Assembly (NCBI GenBank): GCA_028281765.1
Contig: JANQJF010000096.1
Coordinates: 1-64,000 of the forward strand
Reading direction: 5' to 3'
DNA length: 64,000 nucleotides
DNA from: Planctomycetota bacterium
GTDB taxonomy: Bacteria; Planctomycetota; UBA1135; UBA2386
The notes under the pieces were generated by a model. The model was given only the letters and a program-made list of their open reading frames with translations. It did not search any database and was not told the DNA's origin. Within the stretch, counting starts at the first letter, position 1. Each line of letters opens with the position of its first letter. Both the position numbers and the translations under genes were made by a program. This document shows, piece by piece, positions 8,450-17,874 of the stretch.

Positions 8450-8543
8450 ACCGAAGTGACCGAAACCGAAGAATTCGGCGACTTACGGCCCAAAGGTCGG
8501 ACTTCGTTGCAAACCTGAGAACGGGTTCCGTCCCTCTCCCTGC

Positions 8544-11500
8544 ATGACCCGCACCCCCGACAACGACGACTACCTGGACAGCTTCCTGTCTTCGGCCTTC
8601 GCATCCACGGACAGCGCGATGACAAGCGCGGATCCGGAGCTGCTCGCCGAAGAGGATCTGCCGGAACGTCTCGCGCGGTATCCGGTCGTCGAGCGGATCG
8701 GGCGTGGCGGCGTCGGACTCGTGTACCGGGTCGAGGATCCCGAGCTCGGTCGTGACGTCGCGATCAAGGTGCTGCGCGCCGCGCATGCCCGTGATCCCGA
8801 GCTGGTCGAGCGTTTCCGTGCGGAGGCACGGGTTTGCGGTCGACTGACACATCCGGGTGTCGTGACGATCCACGAGGTGGGCGAGCTCGCGGACGGGCGA
8901 CCGTACTTCGCGATGAAGCTCATCGATGGCGCGACCCTCGCGTCGATGCTCGACGGTCGTGGGGAGTCGGCGCCGACTCTCGAGATGGTCGAGATCTTCG
9001 AGAAGGTGTGCCAAACCATCGCGCACGCACATGAGCGCGGAGTCATCCATGGCGATCTGAAACCGCAGAACATCATGGTCGGCGAGTTCGGCGAGGTCCA
9101 AGTGATGGACTGGGGCTTCGCCAAGGCGCGCAAAGGTGCCCAGCACGAGAGCGTCGGTGATGCGCTCGCGAGTCATGACGATCGTGAGGATGCCGCCTCG
9201 ACCCGCATCGGTGGCACGCCGGCGTACATGGCGCCCGAGCAGGTGCACGGGTCTCCGGTCGACGTGTCCTCGCGCACCGATGTGTTCGGGTTGGGTGCGA
9301 TCCTCTGTGAGATCCTGACAGGTGCGCCGCCGTATCTCGGCGAGACGCGCGAAGAGGTGTTCCTGCGCGCAAAGCGCGGATGGCAGGACGATGCGGTCGA
9401 ACGGCTCGAAGCGTGCGCCGCCGACCCGAAGCTCGTCGCGCTCGCGCGGCACTGCCTGCAGCCGGATCCGGACAGACGTCCGGAGAGCTCGTCGGCCGTT
9501 GCACGTGAAGTCGCGGCGTTCCGCAGTGATCTCGAGCGCAGAGCGCGTGACGCCGAGATCGCGGCCGCAGAAGCGCACGCGGTCGCGGGGCAAGAGCGGC
9601 GTGCTCGTCTGCTCACCGTCGCGCTTTCCGCGACGGTCTTTGCGGTCATCATCGTCGTCGCGGGTTCGATCTTGTGGTTCCAGAGCGAGGCTGCGGCGCG
9701 CACGCTCGACACGCAGCGCGTCGTCGAGGCGGCGCTGTCCGAAGCGGCTTCCGCTCGGGCCGAGGCGAGTCGTGGCGGCGAAGACGAAGAGCAGCACTGG
9801 GTCGCGGCGGTCGCCGCAGGCCGTCGTGCACGCGATCTGGCGACGTCCCGTGATGCGGAGCCGGACCTCGTCGCTCGCACTGCGCGGGTGCTCTCCGAAC
9901 TCGAAGCCGAGTCGAAGACTGCGCGGAGCGCGCTGCACTTGTCCGAGCGGCTGCACGAGCTTCGTCCGCACACTGGTGATGAACGGGCGCCCGATGGCGT
10001 GGACGCCGACTATCGTGAGGCGTTCGCCGCGGTCGGCGCCGATATCGACGGCGAGGTGCAGGAGGTCGCGGGGCTGATTCGCGAGAGCCGCTTGGCCGAC
10101 GATCTGATCACCGCGCTCGATCAGTGGGCGCAGTTCCGCCGCAAGCACCGAATCGTGGCCGACGGCGGCTGGCGCCGCTTGGACGAGCTCGCCCGTGCCG
10201 CGGATCAGGACGAGTGGCGCAACCAGCTCCGGGTCGCCGCGGGCAAGAACGATCGCCGCGCGATCCTCCGCCTCGCGCGGCACGCGATGGAAGAGCCGCA
10301 TTCGGCGGAGTCCTACGATCTGCTCGCGCAGAGCTTGATCGCGACCGGGAACCGCACGATTGCGATCGATCTCTATCGACGCGCGCTGCGCCTGCATCCC
10401 GACGATTACCAGCTCAACCACAATCTCGGTGCGATCCTGGAACGCCTGCCGGACTCGGACCCCGCCGAGGTGTCGCGTCTGTGCTGGGTCGGTGCAGCGC
10501 TACGGCCGAGCAGCGCGCACGCTGCCACCGACCTCGCTCGCGCGCTCTTCGTCGAACGGCGCTACGAGGAGTCGATCGAATTCGGCGACCGCGCCGAACG
10601 GTTGCGACCGGGTCATGCGCGGACCGGATTCGTTCGCGGGCTGGCGCTCGAACGGCTCGGTCGCAGCTCGGAAGCCGCGATTGCATACAAGACTGCCGTG
10701 AACGGGGGGCTCGACGTCCGGCTTCCCTACGCGATGCTGCTGACGCGTCTGAATCGGCTCGACGAAGCGCTCGTGGTGATGGAGGCGGCGGCCGCGGCAC
10801 GACCGGACGACATCGAAACCATCTTCCAGCACGGGCGCGTCCTCTGTGCGTGTCGACGGCTGGACGATGGCATCGCCAAACTCGAGCGCGTGATCGAGCT
10901 CGATCCCGAGCACGCCGAGGCGCGGTGCAACCTCGGAGAGGCCCTCCTGTGGCGCGGCAAGTTCCGGGAAGGAACTGCGCAGCTCAGCCAGGGGCACGAG
11001 CTCGGCCTGCAGAAGGGCGACGCCTGGATCTATCCGTCCGAGGGTTGGGTGAGGAATGCCCGTTCGTTCGCGCGTGCGGACGAAACCTTCGAGGACTGGC
11101 GTGGTGGGGTGGTCGAGGTCGACCAGCCCGGGATGTGGATGTCGTTCGCGATGGTCGCGCTGCGACGCGGTCTCCACCTGACGTCCGGTAGCCTGTTCCT
11201 CGACTCACTCGAGGACTCGACGGAGCCGGTGCCCTCGGTGATCTACTTCGAGGCGGGGCTCGCCGCCAGCTATCTCGCCGTCGCCGACGAGGTCGAAGAC
11301 TCGACGCTCGACGACGCCGCCCGCGCGTCCTGGCGCGGTCGCGCGATCGATTGGTTCGAGCTCTGGGTCGAGCAGGTCGAGGTGGCCCTCGACGAAGAGG
11401 TCGAGACCGAGGAGATGGATGCGGCACGGCGCGCCGGGTTGGGGCTCGTTCGGTGGAGCTTCGAGCCGAGCGTCCGAGCGCTCGGAGCGGCGATCATGGC

Positions 11501-11585
11501 GGACGCGGACGAAGAGATCCGGACGCGGTGGACGGAATTGCGAAGCCGCGTGGGGCAGCTTCGCGAAGGCTCGAGCTCTCGGTGA
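8544..11585 (+). CDS. Transmembrane Ser/Thr protein kinase with TPR domain
   Basis: The product is 1013 aa. A Hanks-type kinase spans about residues 46-330: glycine loop IGRGGVGLVYRV, VAIKVL lysine, HGDLKPQNIMV catalytic loop, DWG in place of DFG, and GTPAYMAPEQVHG. The HRD arginine is Gly, making it a non-RD kinase. A helical linker and one membrane span (LLTVALSATVFAVIIVVAGS, about residues 353-377) follow. The rest, extracytoplasmic by this topology, contains TPR repeats (AESYDLLAQSLIATGNRTIA, AEARCNLGEALLWRGKFREG). It lies downstream of an ECF sigma gene, its probable signalling partner. Confidence 0.9.
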   Translation: MTRTPDNDDYLDSFLSSAFASTDSAMTSADPELLAEEDLPERLARYPVVERIGRGGVGLVYRVEDPELGRDVAIKVLRAAHARDPELVERFRAEARVCGRLTHPGVVTIHEVGELADGRPYFAMKLIDGATLASMLDGRGESAPTLEMVEIFEKVCQTIAHAHERGVIHGDLKPQNIMVGEFGEVQVMDWGFAKARKGAQHESVGDALASHDDREDAASTRIGGTPAYMAPEQVHGSPVDVSSRTDVFGLGAILCEILTGAPPYLGETREEVFLRAKRGWQDDAVERLEACAADPKLVALARHCLQPDPDRRPESSSAVAREVAAFRSDLERRARDAEIAAAEAHAVAGQERRARLLTVALSATVFAVIIVVAGSILWFQSEAAARTLDTQRVVEAALSEAASARAEASRGGEDEEQHWVAAVAAGRRARDLATSRDAEPDLVARTARVLSELEAESKTARSALHLSERLHELRPHTGDERAPDGVDADYREAFAAVGADIDGEVQEVAGLIRESRLADDLITALDQWAQFRRKHRIVADGGWRRLDELARAADQDEWRNQLRVAAGKNDRRAILRLARHAMEEPHSAESYDLLAQSLIATGNRTIAIDLYRRALRLHPDDYQLNHNLGAILERLPDSDPAEVSRLCWVGAALRPSSAHAATDLARALFVERRYEESIEFGDRAERLRPGHARTGFVRGLALERLGRSSEAAIAYKTAVNGGLDVRLPYAMLLTRLNRLDEALVVMEAAAAARPDDIETIFQHGRVLCACRRLDDGIAKLERVIELDPEHAEARCNLGEALLWRGKFREGTAQLSQGHELGLQKGDAWIYPSEGWVRNARSFARADETFEDWRGGVVEVDQPGMWMSFAMVALRRGLHLTSGSLFLDSLEDSTEPVPSVIYFEAGLAASYLAVADEVEDSTLDDAARASWRGRAIDWFELWVEQVEVALDEEVETEEMDAARRAGLGLVRWSFEPSVRALGAAIMADADEEIRTRWTELRSRVGQLREGSSSR

Positions 11586-11617
11586 CACGGCCGGTTCCGC
11601 ACGTTTGAAGGGGTGGC

Positions 11618-11642
11618 GGCCCCCGATTCGGGGCCAGTTTTT
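11618..11642 (+). terminator. Intrinsic terminator of the kinase gene
   Basis: GGCCCC (11618-11623) pairs with GGGGCC (11630-11635), followed by AG and five T residues. It lies 33 nt after the kinase stop codon and has the standard form of a rho-independent terminator. Confidence 0.75.
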
Positions 11643-11800
11643 CGAGTTCGCCTCCCCAAGAACCGGCGCGCCGAGCAAATACCCCGTGGCTCTCACAGCT
11701 GGTGGAATAGCCGCTGAGTGTCCGGGTCGGCGAGGGCCCGGTCGCTCACGTTCCCTGCAGAGAGGCCCTGATGACTCCTGAAAGTGTTGAGTGTCTCTCT

Positions 11801-11832
11801 GAAGTGCCGGAGCAGTCCCGCTCCGGCACTTC
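11801..11832. repeat. Perfect 13-bp inverted repeat
   Basis: GAAGTGCCGGAGC at 11801-11813 is exactly complementary to 11820-11832 across a 6-nt loop. It lies 37 nt upstream of the membrane-protein start, so it could be a second terminator or a 5' leader structure of that gene. The remaining gap from 11643 to 11800 shows nothing else. Confidence 0.65.
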
Positions 11833-11868
11833 TCTGTACGGTCAGTGCGATCCGGTCGCCTGCGGCGC

Positions 11869-12396
11869 ATGATCGAGCGCCCCATGCCGATCGCGCACGT
11901 GCTCCTCGTAACCGGCATCGCGTCCGTCGTGTCGCTGCCCTGGTGGCCGGAATGGACCGGCTGGGACGGATGGCATCGAAGTCTCCACCGCGTCGGCGCC
12001 ACGGTCTTCTTGGCGACGATCCTGGGCATGGCGCTCTGGGTGTTGCGCTCGTGGCGGTCGGGGGAACGCACCGCACTCGAGCGCGTGGTCCGGTGGATCC
12101 CGCGCACCGACGTGTGGCTGGTCCTGTTCGGGGTCGACCTCTTGACGATCAACGGCGCGATCCTGGCGCCGCCGTATCTTCCGGGTTGGTCGTGGCTCGT
12201 GCCCGGTGCCGCGTGTTTCGTCGCGTCCGGCGTGATCTGGGGTCTCGTGCTGATGCCGCTGCAGCGTCGCCTGGTCGAGACGTGCGCGAGCGGCGCCGAT
12301 CCGGATCCGCTGCTGCGGCGGTGGTTCCGCTGGGGCGCGGTCGCGCTCGTCCTGCCGCTGGTGTCGCTCACTCTGATGCTCACGAGGCCGGGCTGA
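11869..12396 (+). CDS. Four-span membrane protein (DUF2269-like)
   Basis: The product is 175 aa. Hydrophobic spans lie at about residues 6-22, 37-54, 82-100/107-132 and 150-170, with Trp-rich edges (WWPEWTGWDGWH). His-containing first and second helices and the layout recall DUF2269-type integral membrane proteins, but the match is by impression only. ATG 11869 is chosen; a second ATG at 11884 is possible. It is convergent with the kelch gene. Confidence 0.6.
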   Translation: MIERPMPIAHVLLVTGIASVVSLPWWPEWTGWDGWHRSLHRVGATVFLATILGMALWVLRSWRSGERTALERVVRWIPRTDVWLVLFGVDLLTINGAILAPPYLPGWSWLVPGAACFVASGVIWGLVLMPLQRRLVETCASGADPDPLLRRWFRWGAVALVLPLVSLTLMLTRPG

Positions 12397-12421
12397 GCTC
12401 GTGTCGCGCCGCCGCCGCGGA

Positions 12422-13813
12422 TCAGTAGACGCCGTGCGTCGTATCCCCGGCGTTCGACACGAGCAGCCCCAGCGGATTCGCGCCGGCTTCGACCGCGAAT
12501 CCCTGGTTGTAGAAGTGGGTGCCGATCAGCGCGGTGTCCGAGGTCAGCGTGAACTGCAGGGACGCCGTGCCCCCTGTGTTCATGAACGGGAACACGGCCT
12601 CCTGACTCGTGAGCAGCTGGCAACCGGTCGCGCCGATCACGTCGAGGCTCGCTGGCAGGGGCAGCCCGTTGGCCTGCGTGCGCGAGAACCCGAACGCGAT
12701 CCACGCCGGGCCGGTGGCCGGGATGTTGGACAGCTCGATGTCGAACTGCGCGCCGAGCAGAGCCGCGGGCGAAGGCGCGCTGATCACCGGCACACCGAGA
12801 GTTCCGCCACAGCCCTGCCCGAACGTCCGGAACGACGCGAGCCCCGCCGGATCGAACTCCCACGTGTCGCTGCGGTTGCCCTGGTTCGGGTGGTATCCGC
12901 CGAACACGACGACACGATCTCGAATCAGGTCGTACGCGGAAGCCATGTTCGTGCGCTCGGTCGGTCCGGGACGCATGTCCTGACGCCACGCGCCGCCGCT
13001 GAAGACCCAGGTCTCGCTGCTCGGGGTGAGCGGCAGGGGACCCTCGTGTCCACCGAAGGCGATCGTCGCCCCGTTGGTGATCACGTGCTGGGCACAGACG
13101 CGTGCGCGCAGGCCCGGCGGGGTCTGGGATGCGACCTGCTGCCAGTCGTTGCCGTCGAACTCCCACTGGTCCTGCAGATGCGACGACGTGCCGATGCTGC
13201 CGCCGAACACGACCATGTTGCCCGTGTTGAGGTCCTCGACGAGCCCGTGCGCCCATCGCGCCGGAGGCGACGACGCGGGGTTGAGCTGGGTCCAGTCGTT
13301 GCCGTCGTACTCCCACGTGTCGTCGAGAACAGTGCTCCCGAGGCCGGTGACTCCGCCGCCGAACAGGAACGTCTTGCCGGTCGTGAAGCTGAACACCATG
13401 CGGTGCACGCGACGGGGGAGCGGTGAGTTCGCCGGGAAGCGCTGAGTCCAGTCGTTGCCGTCCCATTCCCAGGTATCGCCGAGGTCCGGGTCGCCGAGGC
13501 CCGCGCCGCCGAACATGACCGTGACTCCGCGGGTCGCGTCGAAGGTCATCGCGTGGCAGCAACGCGCGGGCGGCGCGGTGGCGGGAGAGCGCTGCGTCCA
13601 GGTGTTGCCGTCGTACTCCCAGGTGTCCCCGAGGATCGAACCGTTCCAGCCGCCGAACAGGACGCACACGCCACGCAACTGGTCGTAGGTCATCGTCACG
13701 AACCCGCGCGCGGAGGGGCCGGAAATCGCGCGATCCTGCCAACCTTGGGCGACGAGGTTCGAAGCGGTCGCGACGAGCAGGCACGCGAGAACGTGAAATC
13801 GGATGACGGTCAT
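12422..13813 (-). CDS. Secreted kelch-repeat protein with C-terminal beta domain
   Basis: The product is 463 aa. A signal peptide ends ASNLVAQ. At least five kelch-type repeats follow, each carrying LFGG/MFGG and DTWEYDGN.WTQ. They predict a beta-propeller similar to galactose-oxidase-type folds but without visible catalytic residues. The last 130 residues form a separate beta-rich domain (ALLGAQFDIELSNIPATGPA, then ANPLGLLVSNAGDTTHG) of the kind that recurs in planctomycete secreted proteins. Shine-Dalgarno GAGGAG lies 7 nt from ATG 13813. It lies 84 nt downstream of the peptidase-like gene on the same strand. Confidence 0.8.
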   Translation of the reverse strand: MTVIRFHVLACLLVATASNLVAQGWQDRAISGPSARGFVTMTYDQLRGVCVLFGGWNGSILGDTWEYDGNTWTQRSPATAPPARCCHAMTFDATRGVTVMFGGAGLGDPDLGDTWEWDGNDWTQRFPANSPLPRRVHRMVFSFTTGKTFLFGGGVTGLGSTVLDDTWEYDGNDWTQLNPASSPPARWAHGLVEDLNTGNMVVFGGSIGTSSHLQDQWEFDGNDWQQVASQTPPGLRARVCAQHVITNGATIAFGGHEGPLPLTPSSETWVFSGGAWRQDMRPGPTERTNMASAYDLIRDRVVVFGGYHPNQGNRSDTWEFDPAGLASFRTFGQGCGGTLGVPVISAPSPAALLGAQFDIELSNIPATGPAWIAFGFSRTQANGLPLPASLDVIGATGCQLLTSQEAVFPFMNTGGTASLQFTLTSDTALIGTHFYNQGFAVEAGANPLGLLVSNAGDTTHGVY

Positions 13814-13897
13814 CGAAGCTCTCCTCTGATGGGACTTGGCTGCTGGGATCCCTGCGCCCGGTCGGGCGCCACCGTCCCATGCTACCAGAGCCGCGAA

Positions 13898-15427
13898 TCA
13901 GAAGGCCGCTTCACGAAATCCGCGGACGCGATCGGGGACTTCTTCATCCGGGCGAGCGTCATATCGCCGACCCTGACGCACGACCCCGAGCGCCGCGAGA
14001 ATCGTGTCGGTTGGCAGCGGTTCGGCGCCGCGGACGTGCTTTTGGAACAGTTCGACGAGATCGAGCCGTGTGTGTTTCGACAGCTCCTGTTCGAACGACG
14101 CCTCCGGAATTCCGGTGGGGTGGTCGAGCCATTCCTCGCTCATCGCCCGGAGGGCTTCGAACAGTCCGTAGTTCGGATCGCGCGCGCGCATCTGCTGATC
14201 GATCCAAATCGCGAGAAGCCCGCCGGCCGCGAAGCCATGGAACCAATGCGTGTGGTCGCCTCGCGCGAGGACGTCCGACAGCGCGGTCATCGACGTCGGG
14301 TGCTCGGGGCCGCGCGAGACATATGCCGGGACGAACCGACGCGCGATGTAGCCGATGGCGCGTTCGCGTTCGAACTCGCCCGACTTCGCGAGGGCGCACG
14401 CGGTCAGGTATTGCGCGAACCCCTCGGCAAACCAGATGAACTCGGTCGGTTCCGCGTTCCACTGGCGCCTCGGGTGCAGTCGGTCCGTGTAGAGCCGCCG
14501 CGGCATCCAGGTGTGGATCTCGTGGTGGGCGAGGTGATAGGTCAGCCGAATGTGCGGCCAGTCGACGATGTCGTTGGGCGCGGTGCAGTGGAACGACTTG
14601 TCGTGTTCGAGAGCCCAGCCGAGGCGTTCGCCGTCGTGTGGGCGACGGACGTGGAAGAACACGTGGTAGTCGTCGCCCCGAGCCGGCGGGGCGTCGAGCG
14701 CCGCGAGGGCGCGCGCCGACGACTTCGCTGCCGCGACGAGCTTGTCGAGCACGGCCTCCGGGCTGACGGAGCCGTCGGTGTGGACGTGCACGAACCGTCG
14801 CGGCGTGAACTCGGGCAGCTCCCGCGAACGAAACACCGCGCCCGCCATCAGCGGCTCGTTCAACAGCTCGAACGCGTCGTTCGCGCGGAAGCGTCCGTCG
14901 GGGAGTGCCCGCCAGGGACTCGCGACGCGCCAGTGATGCGGTCGCTGGACTGCGACGGTGTACGGGCGATTCACTGCGCCCTCGACGAGCGCGAAGACGT
15001 TGTAGCCGATCAAGAACACGTGCTCGTTAGAGAGCTTCGACGTGGCGGACTCGTCCTCGAGAACGCGCTCGACTCGATCGAGATCGACGGAGTACGCGAC
15101 TCGGCCGAGACGGCCGATGCCGCGCACTTGCCACGCGAGTTCGTCGGAGCGATCGAGCGGCCACGTCTCGAGCTCCGTACCGTCGACGGCGAACACGCGG
15201 AGGTCCTCGACGAACTGGCTGAAGTCGAGCGGCGTGTAGTGCCCGACGATGCCGCGCGCCATGCGAATGACGCGTCCGTCTGCGGGGCCGAAATCGCCCG
15301 CGAGTGTTACCGCGACGTTCGTTGACGGTGGCGCGAGGTGGACCGTGACCTCGACTTCTCCGGATTTGGCGGTGGGCGAAACCGCGCAGGACGCCGTGAC
15401 CAGCGCCAGCAATGCCGTGCGAAGCAT
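13898..15427 (-). CDS. M61-like (glycyl aminopeptidase family) exported protein, altered zinc motif
   Basis: The product is 509 aa with an N-terminal export signal (LLALVTASCAVS, possibly a lipoprotein). The order of elements matches family M61: an N-terminal beta domain, a H..HTW helix, then WFAEGFAQYL, which carries the third zinc ligand (Glu). However, the motif reads HHEIH (residues 301-305) where M61 enzymes have HExxH. The two outer His ligands are kept, but the general-base Glu is moved one residue. It may be inactive or use different chemistry. TAGGAT, 7 nt before the ATG, suggests a leaderless transcript. Confidence 0.7.
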   Translation of the reverse strand: MLRTALLALVTASCAVSPTAKSGEVEVTVHLAPPSTNVAVTLAGDFGPADGRVIRMARGIVGHYTPLDFSQFVEDLRVFAVDGTELETWPLDRSDELAWQVRGIGRLGRVAYSVDLDRVERVLEDESATSKLSNEHVFLIGYNVFALVEGAVNRPYTVAVQRPHHWRVASPWRALPDGRFRANDAFELLNEPLMAGAVFRSRELPEFTPRRFVHVHTDGSVSPEAVLDKLVAAAKSSARALAALDAPPARGDDYHVFFHVRRPHDGERLGWALEHDKSFHCTAPNDIVDWPHIRLTYHLAHHEIHTWMPRRLYTDRLHPRRQWNAEPTEFIWFAEGFAQYLTACALAKSGEFERERAIGYIARRFVPAYVSRGPEHPTSMTALSDVLARGDHTHWFHGFAAGGLLAIWIDQQMRARDPNYGLFEALRAMSEEWLDHPTGIPEASFEQELSKHTRLDLVELFQKHVRGAEPLPTDTILAALGVVRQGRRYDARPDEEVPDRVRGFREAAF

Positions 15428-15434
15428 GCCGACG

Positions 15435-15440
15435 ATCCTA
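15435..15440 (-). promoter_or_regulatory. -10 box (TAGGAT) for a leaderless ATG
   Basis: Read on the minus strand, TAGGAT is followed by 7 nt and then the ATG at 15427. No Shine-Dalgarno is present. Confidence 0.4.
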
Positions 15441-15543
15441 TCGGAATGTCGCGACCCGTCAGCGCGGGCGACGCGCGCTTTTCGCTACGATTGCCCGGGT
15501 TTTCGGGAGCACACGCTCCGGCGCTGCGATCTCACCGCGTTCG

Positions 15544-16680
15544 ATGCAAGTCGTCCTACAGCTGAGCCGTGACTGCAACTTCGCGTGCACCTATTGCTAT
15601 CAGTCGCACCGACCGGGGCGGGGGATGTCCGCGGACACGGTGCGCAAGGCGGTGCGATTCGCGCTCGACGAGGGGCACGAGCACGTCGCCCTGACCTACT
15701 TCGGAGGGGAGCCGCTGCTCGAGCGGGGCGTGATCGAGGAGACGTTGCCCGGTTTGGCGCGCATCGGGGCCGCGCGTGGTGCGCTCGTCACCGCGAAGGT
15801 CTCGACGAACGGGGATCTGATCGACGAGTCGTTCTGTGAGTTGGCCCGCCGCCACGCGATGTTCGTCTCGCTCTCGACCGATGGATGCCCGGAGGCGCAG
15901 GACGCAGGGCGACCGACGAAGGACGGTCGCCGCTCCTCGGAAGCGATCGCGCATGCGCTCGAGGTCCTGAGTGCGACGCGAACGCCGTTCGCGACCTACT
16001 CCGTCGTGCATCCGAGGACCGCGCATCTTCTCGCGGAGTCGGTCGATTGGCTGTTCAGCCGCGGCAGCCGCATCCTGATCTCGACTCTCGACTTCGGTGC
16101 CCCGTGGACCGACGCGGCACTGCTCGAGCTCGGGCGCCAGTATCGGGCTTTGTCGCGTCGCTACATGCGCTGGTCGAAGCGCGGCCTCGAGTTCTACCTC
16201 GCTCCGTTCGACGCGAAGATCTCGGCGTGGACGCAGGCCGAAGCGATCCGGCCCGCGCAGTGCGCGGCCGGCGTGCGGCAGGTCGCCGTGGATCCCGATG
16301 GCTATCTGTATCCCTGCATCGAGTTCCTCGAGAACGACTCGATGCGCGTCGGCCACGTCGACACGGGATTCGATCGAGACGCGATGCGGGCCTGGCGTCA
16401 CGACCACGCCGGCGAGCGCCCCGACGAGTGTGGGGGCTGCGGGATTCGCGAACGCTGTGGATCGACCTGCGCCTGCCTCAACCTCCGAACCGCCGGCTCG
16501 GCGCGCGCCGTGTCCGACCTCCTCTGCGCGCACGAGCGTCTGGTCACGCTCGCTGCGGATCGCATCGGTGAGACGCTGTGGGCCAAGAAGGACCGTGGCT
16601 TCTTGCGTCGCCAGTACGAGCCCCGCCATCACGTCTTGTCCGCAGTCGAGCACCTGCTCGAGGAAGCGAAGCTGACATGA
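15544..16680 (+). CDS. Radical SAM/SPASM peptide- or protein-modifying enzyme
   Basis: The product is 378 aa. The radical SAM cluster motif CNFACTYC (Cys11, Cys15, Cys18) is followed by GGEPLLE and KVSTNGDLID strands of the partial TIM barrel. The C-terminal SPASM region holds Cys-rich segments (QCAAGVRQVAVDPDGYLYPC, CGGCGIRERCGSTCACLN, LLCAHERLV), enough for auxiliary Fe-S clusters as in anaerobic sulfatase maturases and RiPP maturases. ATG 15544 begins just before the first strand; a small 5-bp hairpin lies upstream. ATGA overlap with the next gene makes that product or its partner the likely substrate context. No sulfatase gene is nearby. Confidence 0.85.
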   Translation: MQVVLQLSRDCNFACTYCYQSHRPGRGMSADTVRKAVRFALDEGHEHVALTYFGGEPLLERGVIEETLPGLARIGAARGALVTAKVSTNGDLIDESFCELARRHAMFVSLSTDGCPEAQDAGRPTKDGRRSSEAIAHALEVLSATRTPFATYSVVHPRTAHLLAESVDWLFSRGSRILISTLDFGAPWTDAALLELGRQYRALSRRYMRWSKRGLEFYLAPFDAKISAWTQAEAIRPAQCAAGVRQVAVDPDGYLYPCIEFLENDSMRVGHVDTGFDRDAMRAWRHDHAGERPDECGGCGIRERCGSTCACLNLRTAGSARAVSDLLCAHERLVTLAADRIGETLWAKKDRGFLRRQYEPRHHVLSAVEHLLEEAKLT

Positions 16681-17873
16681 GCCGCAAACCCCGGATCGAG
16701 AAGCGTCAGGTGCCGTCGGACTACGCACCGCGCTATCCACGAGATCTGTCCGCCGACGAGTACCGCCAATTCCTGGAGCGCGACACGAAAGGGCGTCTGC
16801 TCCGGACCGCTGCGGCTGCCGGCGTGCTGAGCGGCGGCCTGGTCGCGCAGGACAAGGACGCGCCGAGCCGGGAGGAGCAAGTGCTCGCGGTGCTCCGCGC
16901 GATCGGCGGGCACGAACGGTCGAGCTGGTTCGAGCGCACCGACTTCGCGATGACGAAGAACGCGTACGACAGTCCGGTCGTCGTGCCGCGAGTGCCGATT
17001 TCGTTCGGGAACTCTCACAACGGAGTGTTCGACGCCGGTCGCGCGAGGCACCTCGCGCGCCAGATGTTCCGCGCGTACGGACTGGAGACGAAGCCAGGCT
17101 TCGCGCTCCGTGCGGATGGTGTAGAGGCCCGGTTGGATGGATTCGATCCGAAGGCGAAGGTCGGCTTCAAGCTCCGGGGCAAAATGCCGGCCGACAACAA
17201 GATGTTCGCCATGCCGGGTCCCGAGTCCGCGACGACGGACCTGTCGGAGGTCGAGGCGAAGATCCTGCGGCAGTCCGGTCACGAGATCCACGTCGCGGAT
17301 CTCTCGCACTACGCGGTCATGGACGGGGATCAGTTCACGGGAACCGTCGCCTACCTCGCCGGGATCGTCGCGTTCCTCAACGGCGCGACCGATGGCCCGG
17401 ACATCTCGCTCGACGCGGTCCTGATGCGCGGTCGCCAGCGAATCGCCACGCCCGCGAAGATCGAGTTGCCGAAGGGGGTGCGCGCTCGAGACTTCCACGG
17501 CGCGATCCACCTCGAGGTCGACCGCGACGTGACGATTCCGATCCACTTCGAGCGAGGGCTCGCGGTCGAGATCGGCGCCCGCGGCGAGCGAGGCGTGACG
17601 CACTGGCGCAAGAGTGAGCGGCGGGCGCCGACCGCCGGCACGCCGTCGATGGTCGAGTTCCTCGTCGGGATTCGTGACGGCACGATGCGGAAGATGCGGC
17701 GACGACTGGTGCAGAAGGGCGAGCCGCCGGTGCACGTCGAGACCAACGCGAGTCGTATCTTCACGCCTTCGTGGTTCGATGCGTCGAAGCCGTTCACGAT
17801 CCTCGTCGAGCTTTCGCCCGGTCCCTACTCGCTGCCGAAGTGGGTGACGATCGGCACGACGGAGGGAAGGTGA
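16677..17873 (+). CDS. Exported protein of unknown function, SPASM-coupled
   Basis: The product is 398 aa and is not recognised. A hydrophilic N-terminal stretch of about 45 residues comes before a hydrophobic segment ending VLSGGLVAQ (residues 45-60), which looks like a signal peptide with an unusually long N-region. It is not a twin-arginine motif. The mature part has no Cys at all, mixed alpha/beta character and PISFGNSHNGVFDAGRARHL plus HYAVMDGDQFTGTVAYLAG segments. Its start overlaps the radical SAM stop (ATGA) and the next gene begins 1 nt after its stop, so all three are one operon. It may be a modified or recognised partner of the enzyme; that is inference. Confidence 0.65.
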   Translation: MSRKPRIEKRQVPSDYAPRYPRDLSADEYRQFLERDTKGRLLRTAAAAGVLSGGLVAQDKDAPSREEQVLAVLRAIGGHERSSWFERTDFAMTKNAYDSPVVVPRVPISFGNSHNGVFDAGRARHLARQMFRAYGLETKPGFALRADGVEARLDGFDPKAKVGFKLRGKMPADNKMFAMPGPESATTDLSEVEAKILRQSGHEIHVADLSHYAVMDGDQFTGTVAYLAGIVAFLNGATDGPDISLDAVLMRGRQRIATPAKIELPKGVRARDFHGAIHLEVDRDVTIPIHFERGLAVEIGARGERGVTHWRKSERRAPTAGTPSMVEFLVGIRDGTMRKMRRRLVQKGEPPVHVETNASRIFTPSWFDASKPFTILVELSPGPYSLPKWVTIGTTEGR

Positions 17874-17874
17874 C

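Noticed and set aside
8310-10421. Minus-strand open frame of about 700 codons opposite the kinase
   Set aside because: The kinase on the plus strand has all catalytic motifs; the reverse frame has biased composition only.
11205-13880. Minus-strand open frame of about 890 codons
   Set aside because: It crosses two real genes and intergenic DNA, is Arg/Pro/Ser-rich, has no domain, and is explained by high GC giving few stops opposite real genes.
15544-16680. Sulfatase-maturing enzyme
   Set aside because: SPASM Cys pattern is compatible but no sulfatase with a C/SxPxR motif lies in the window.
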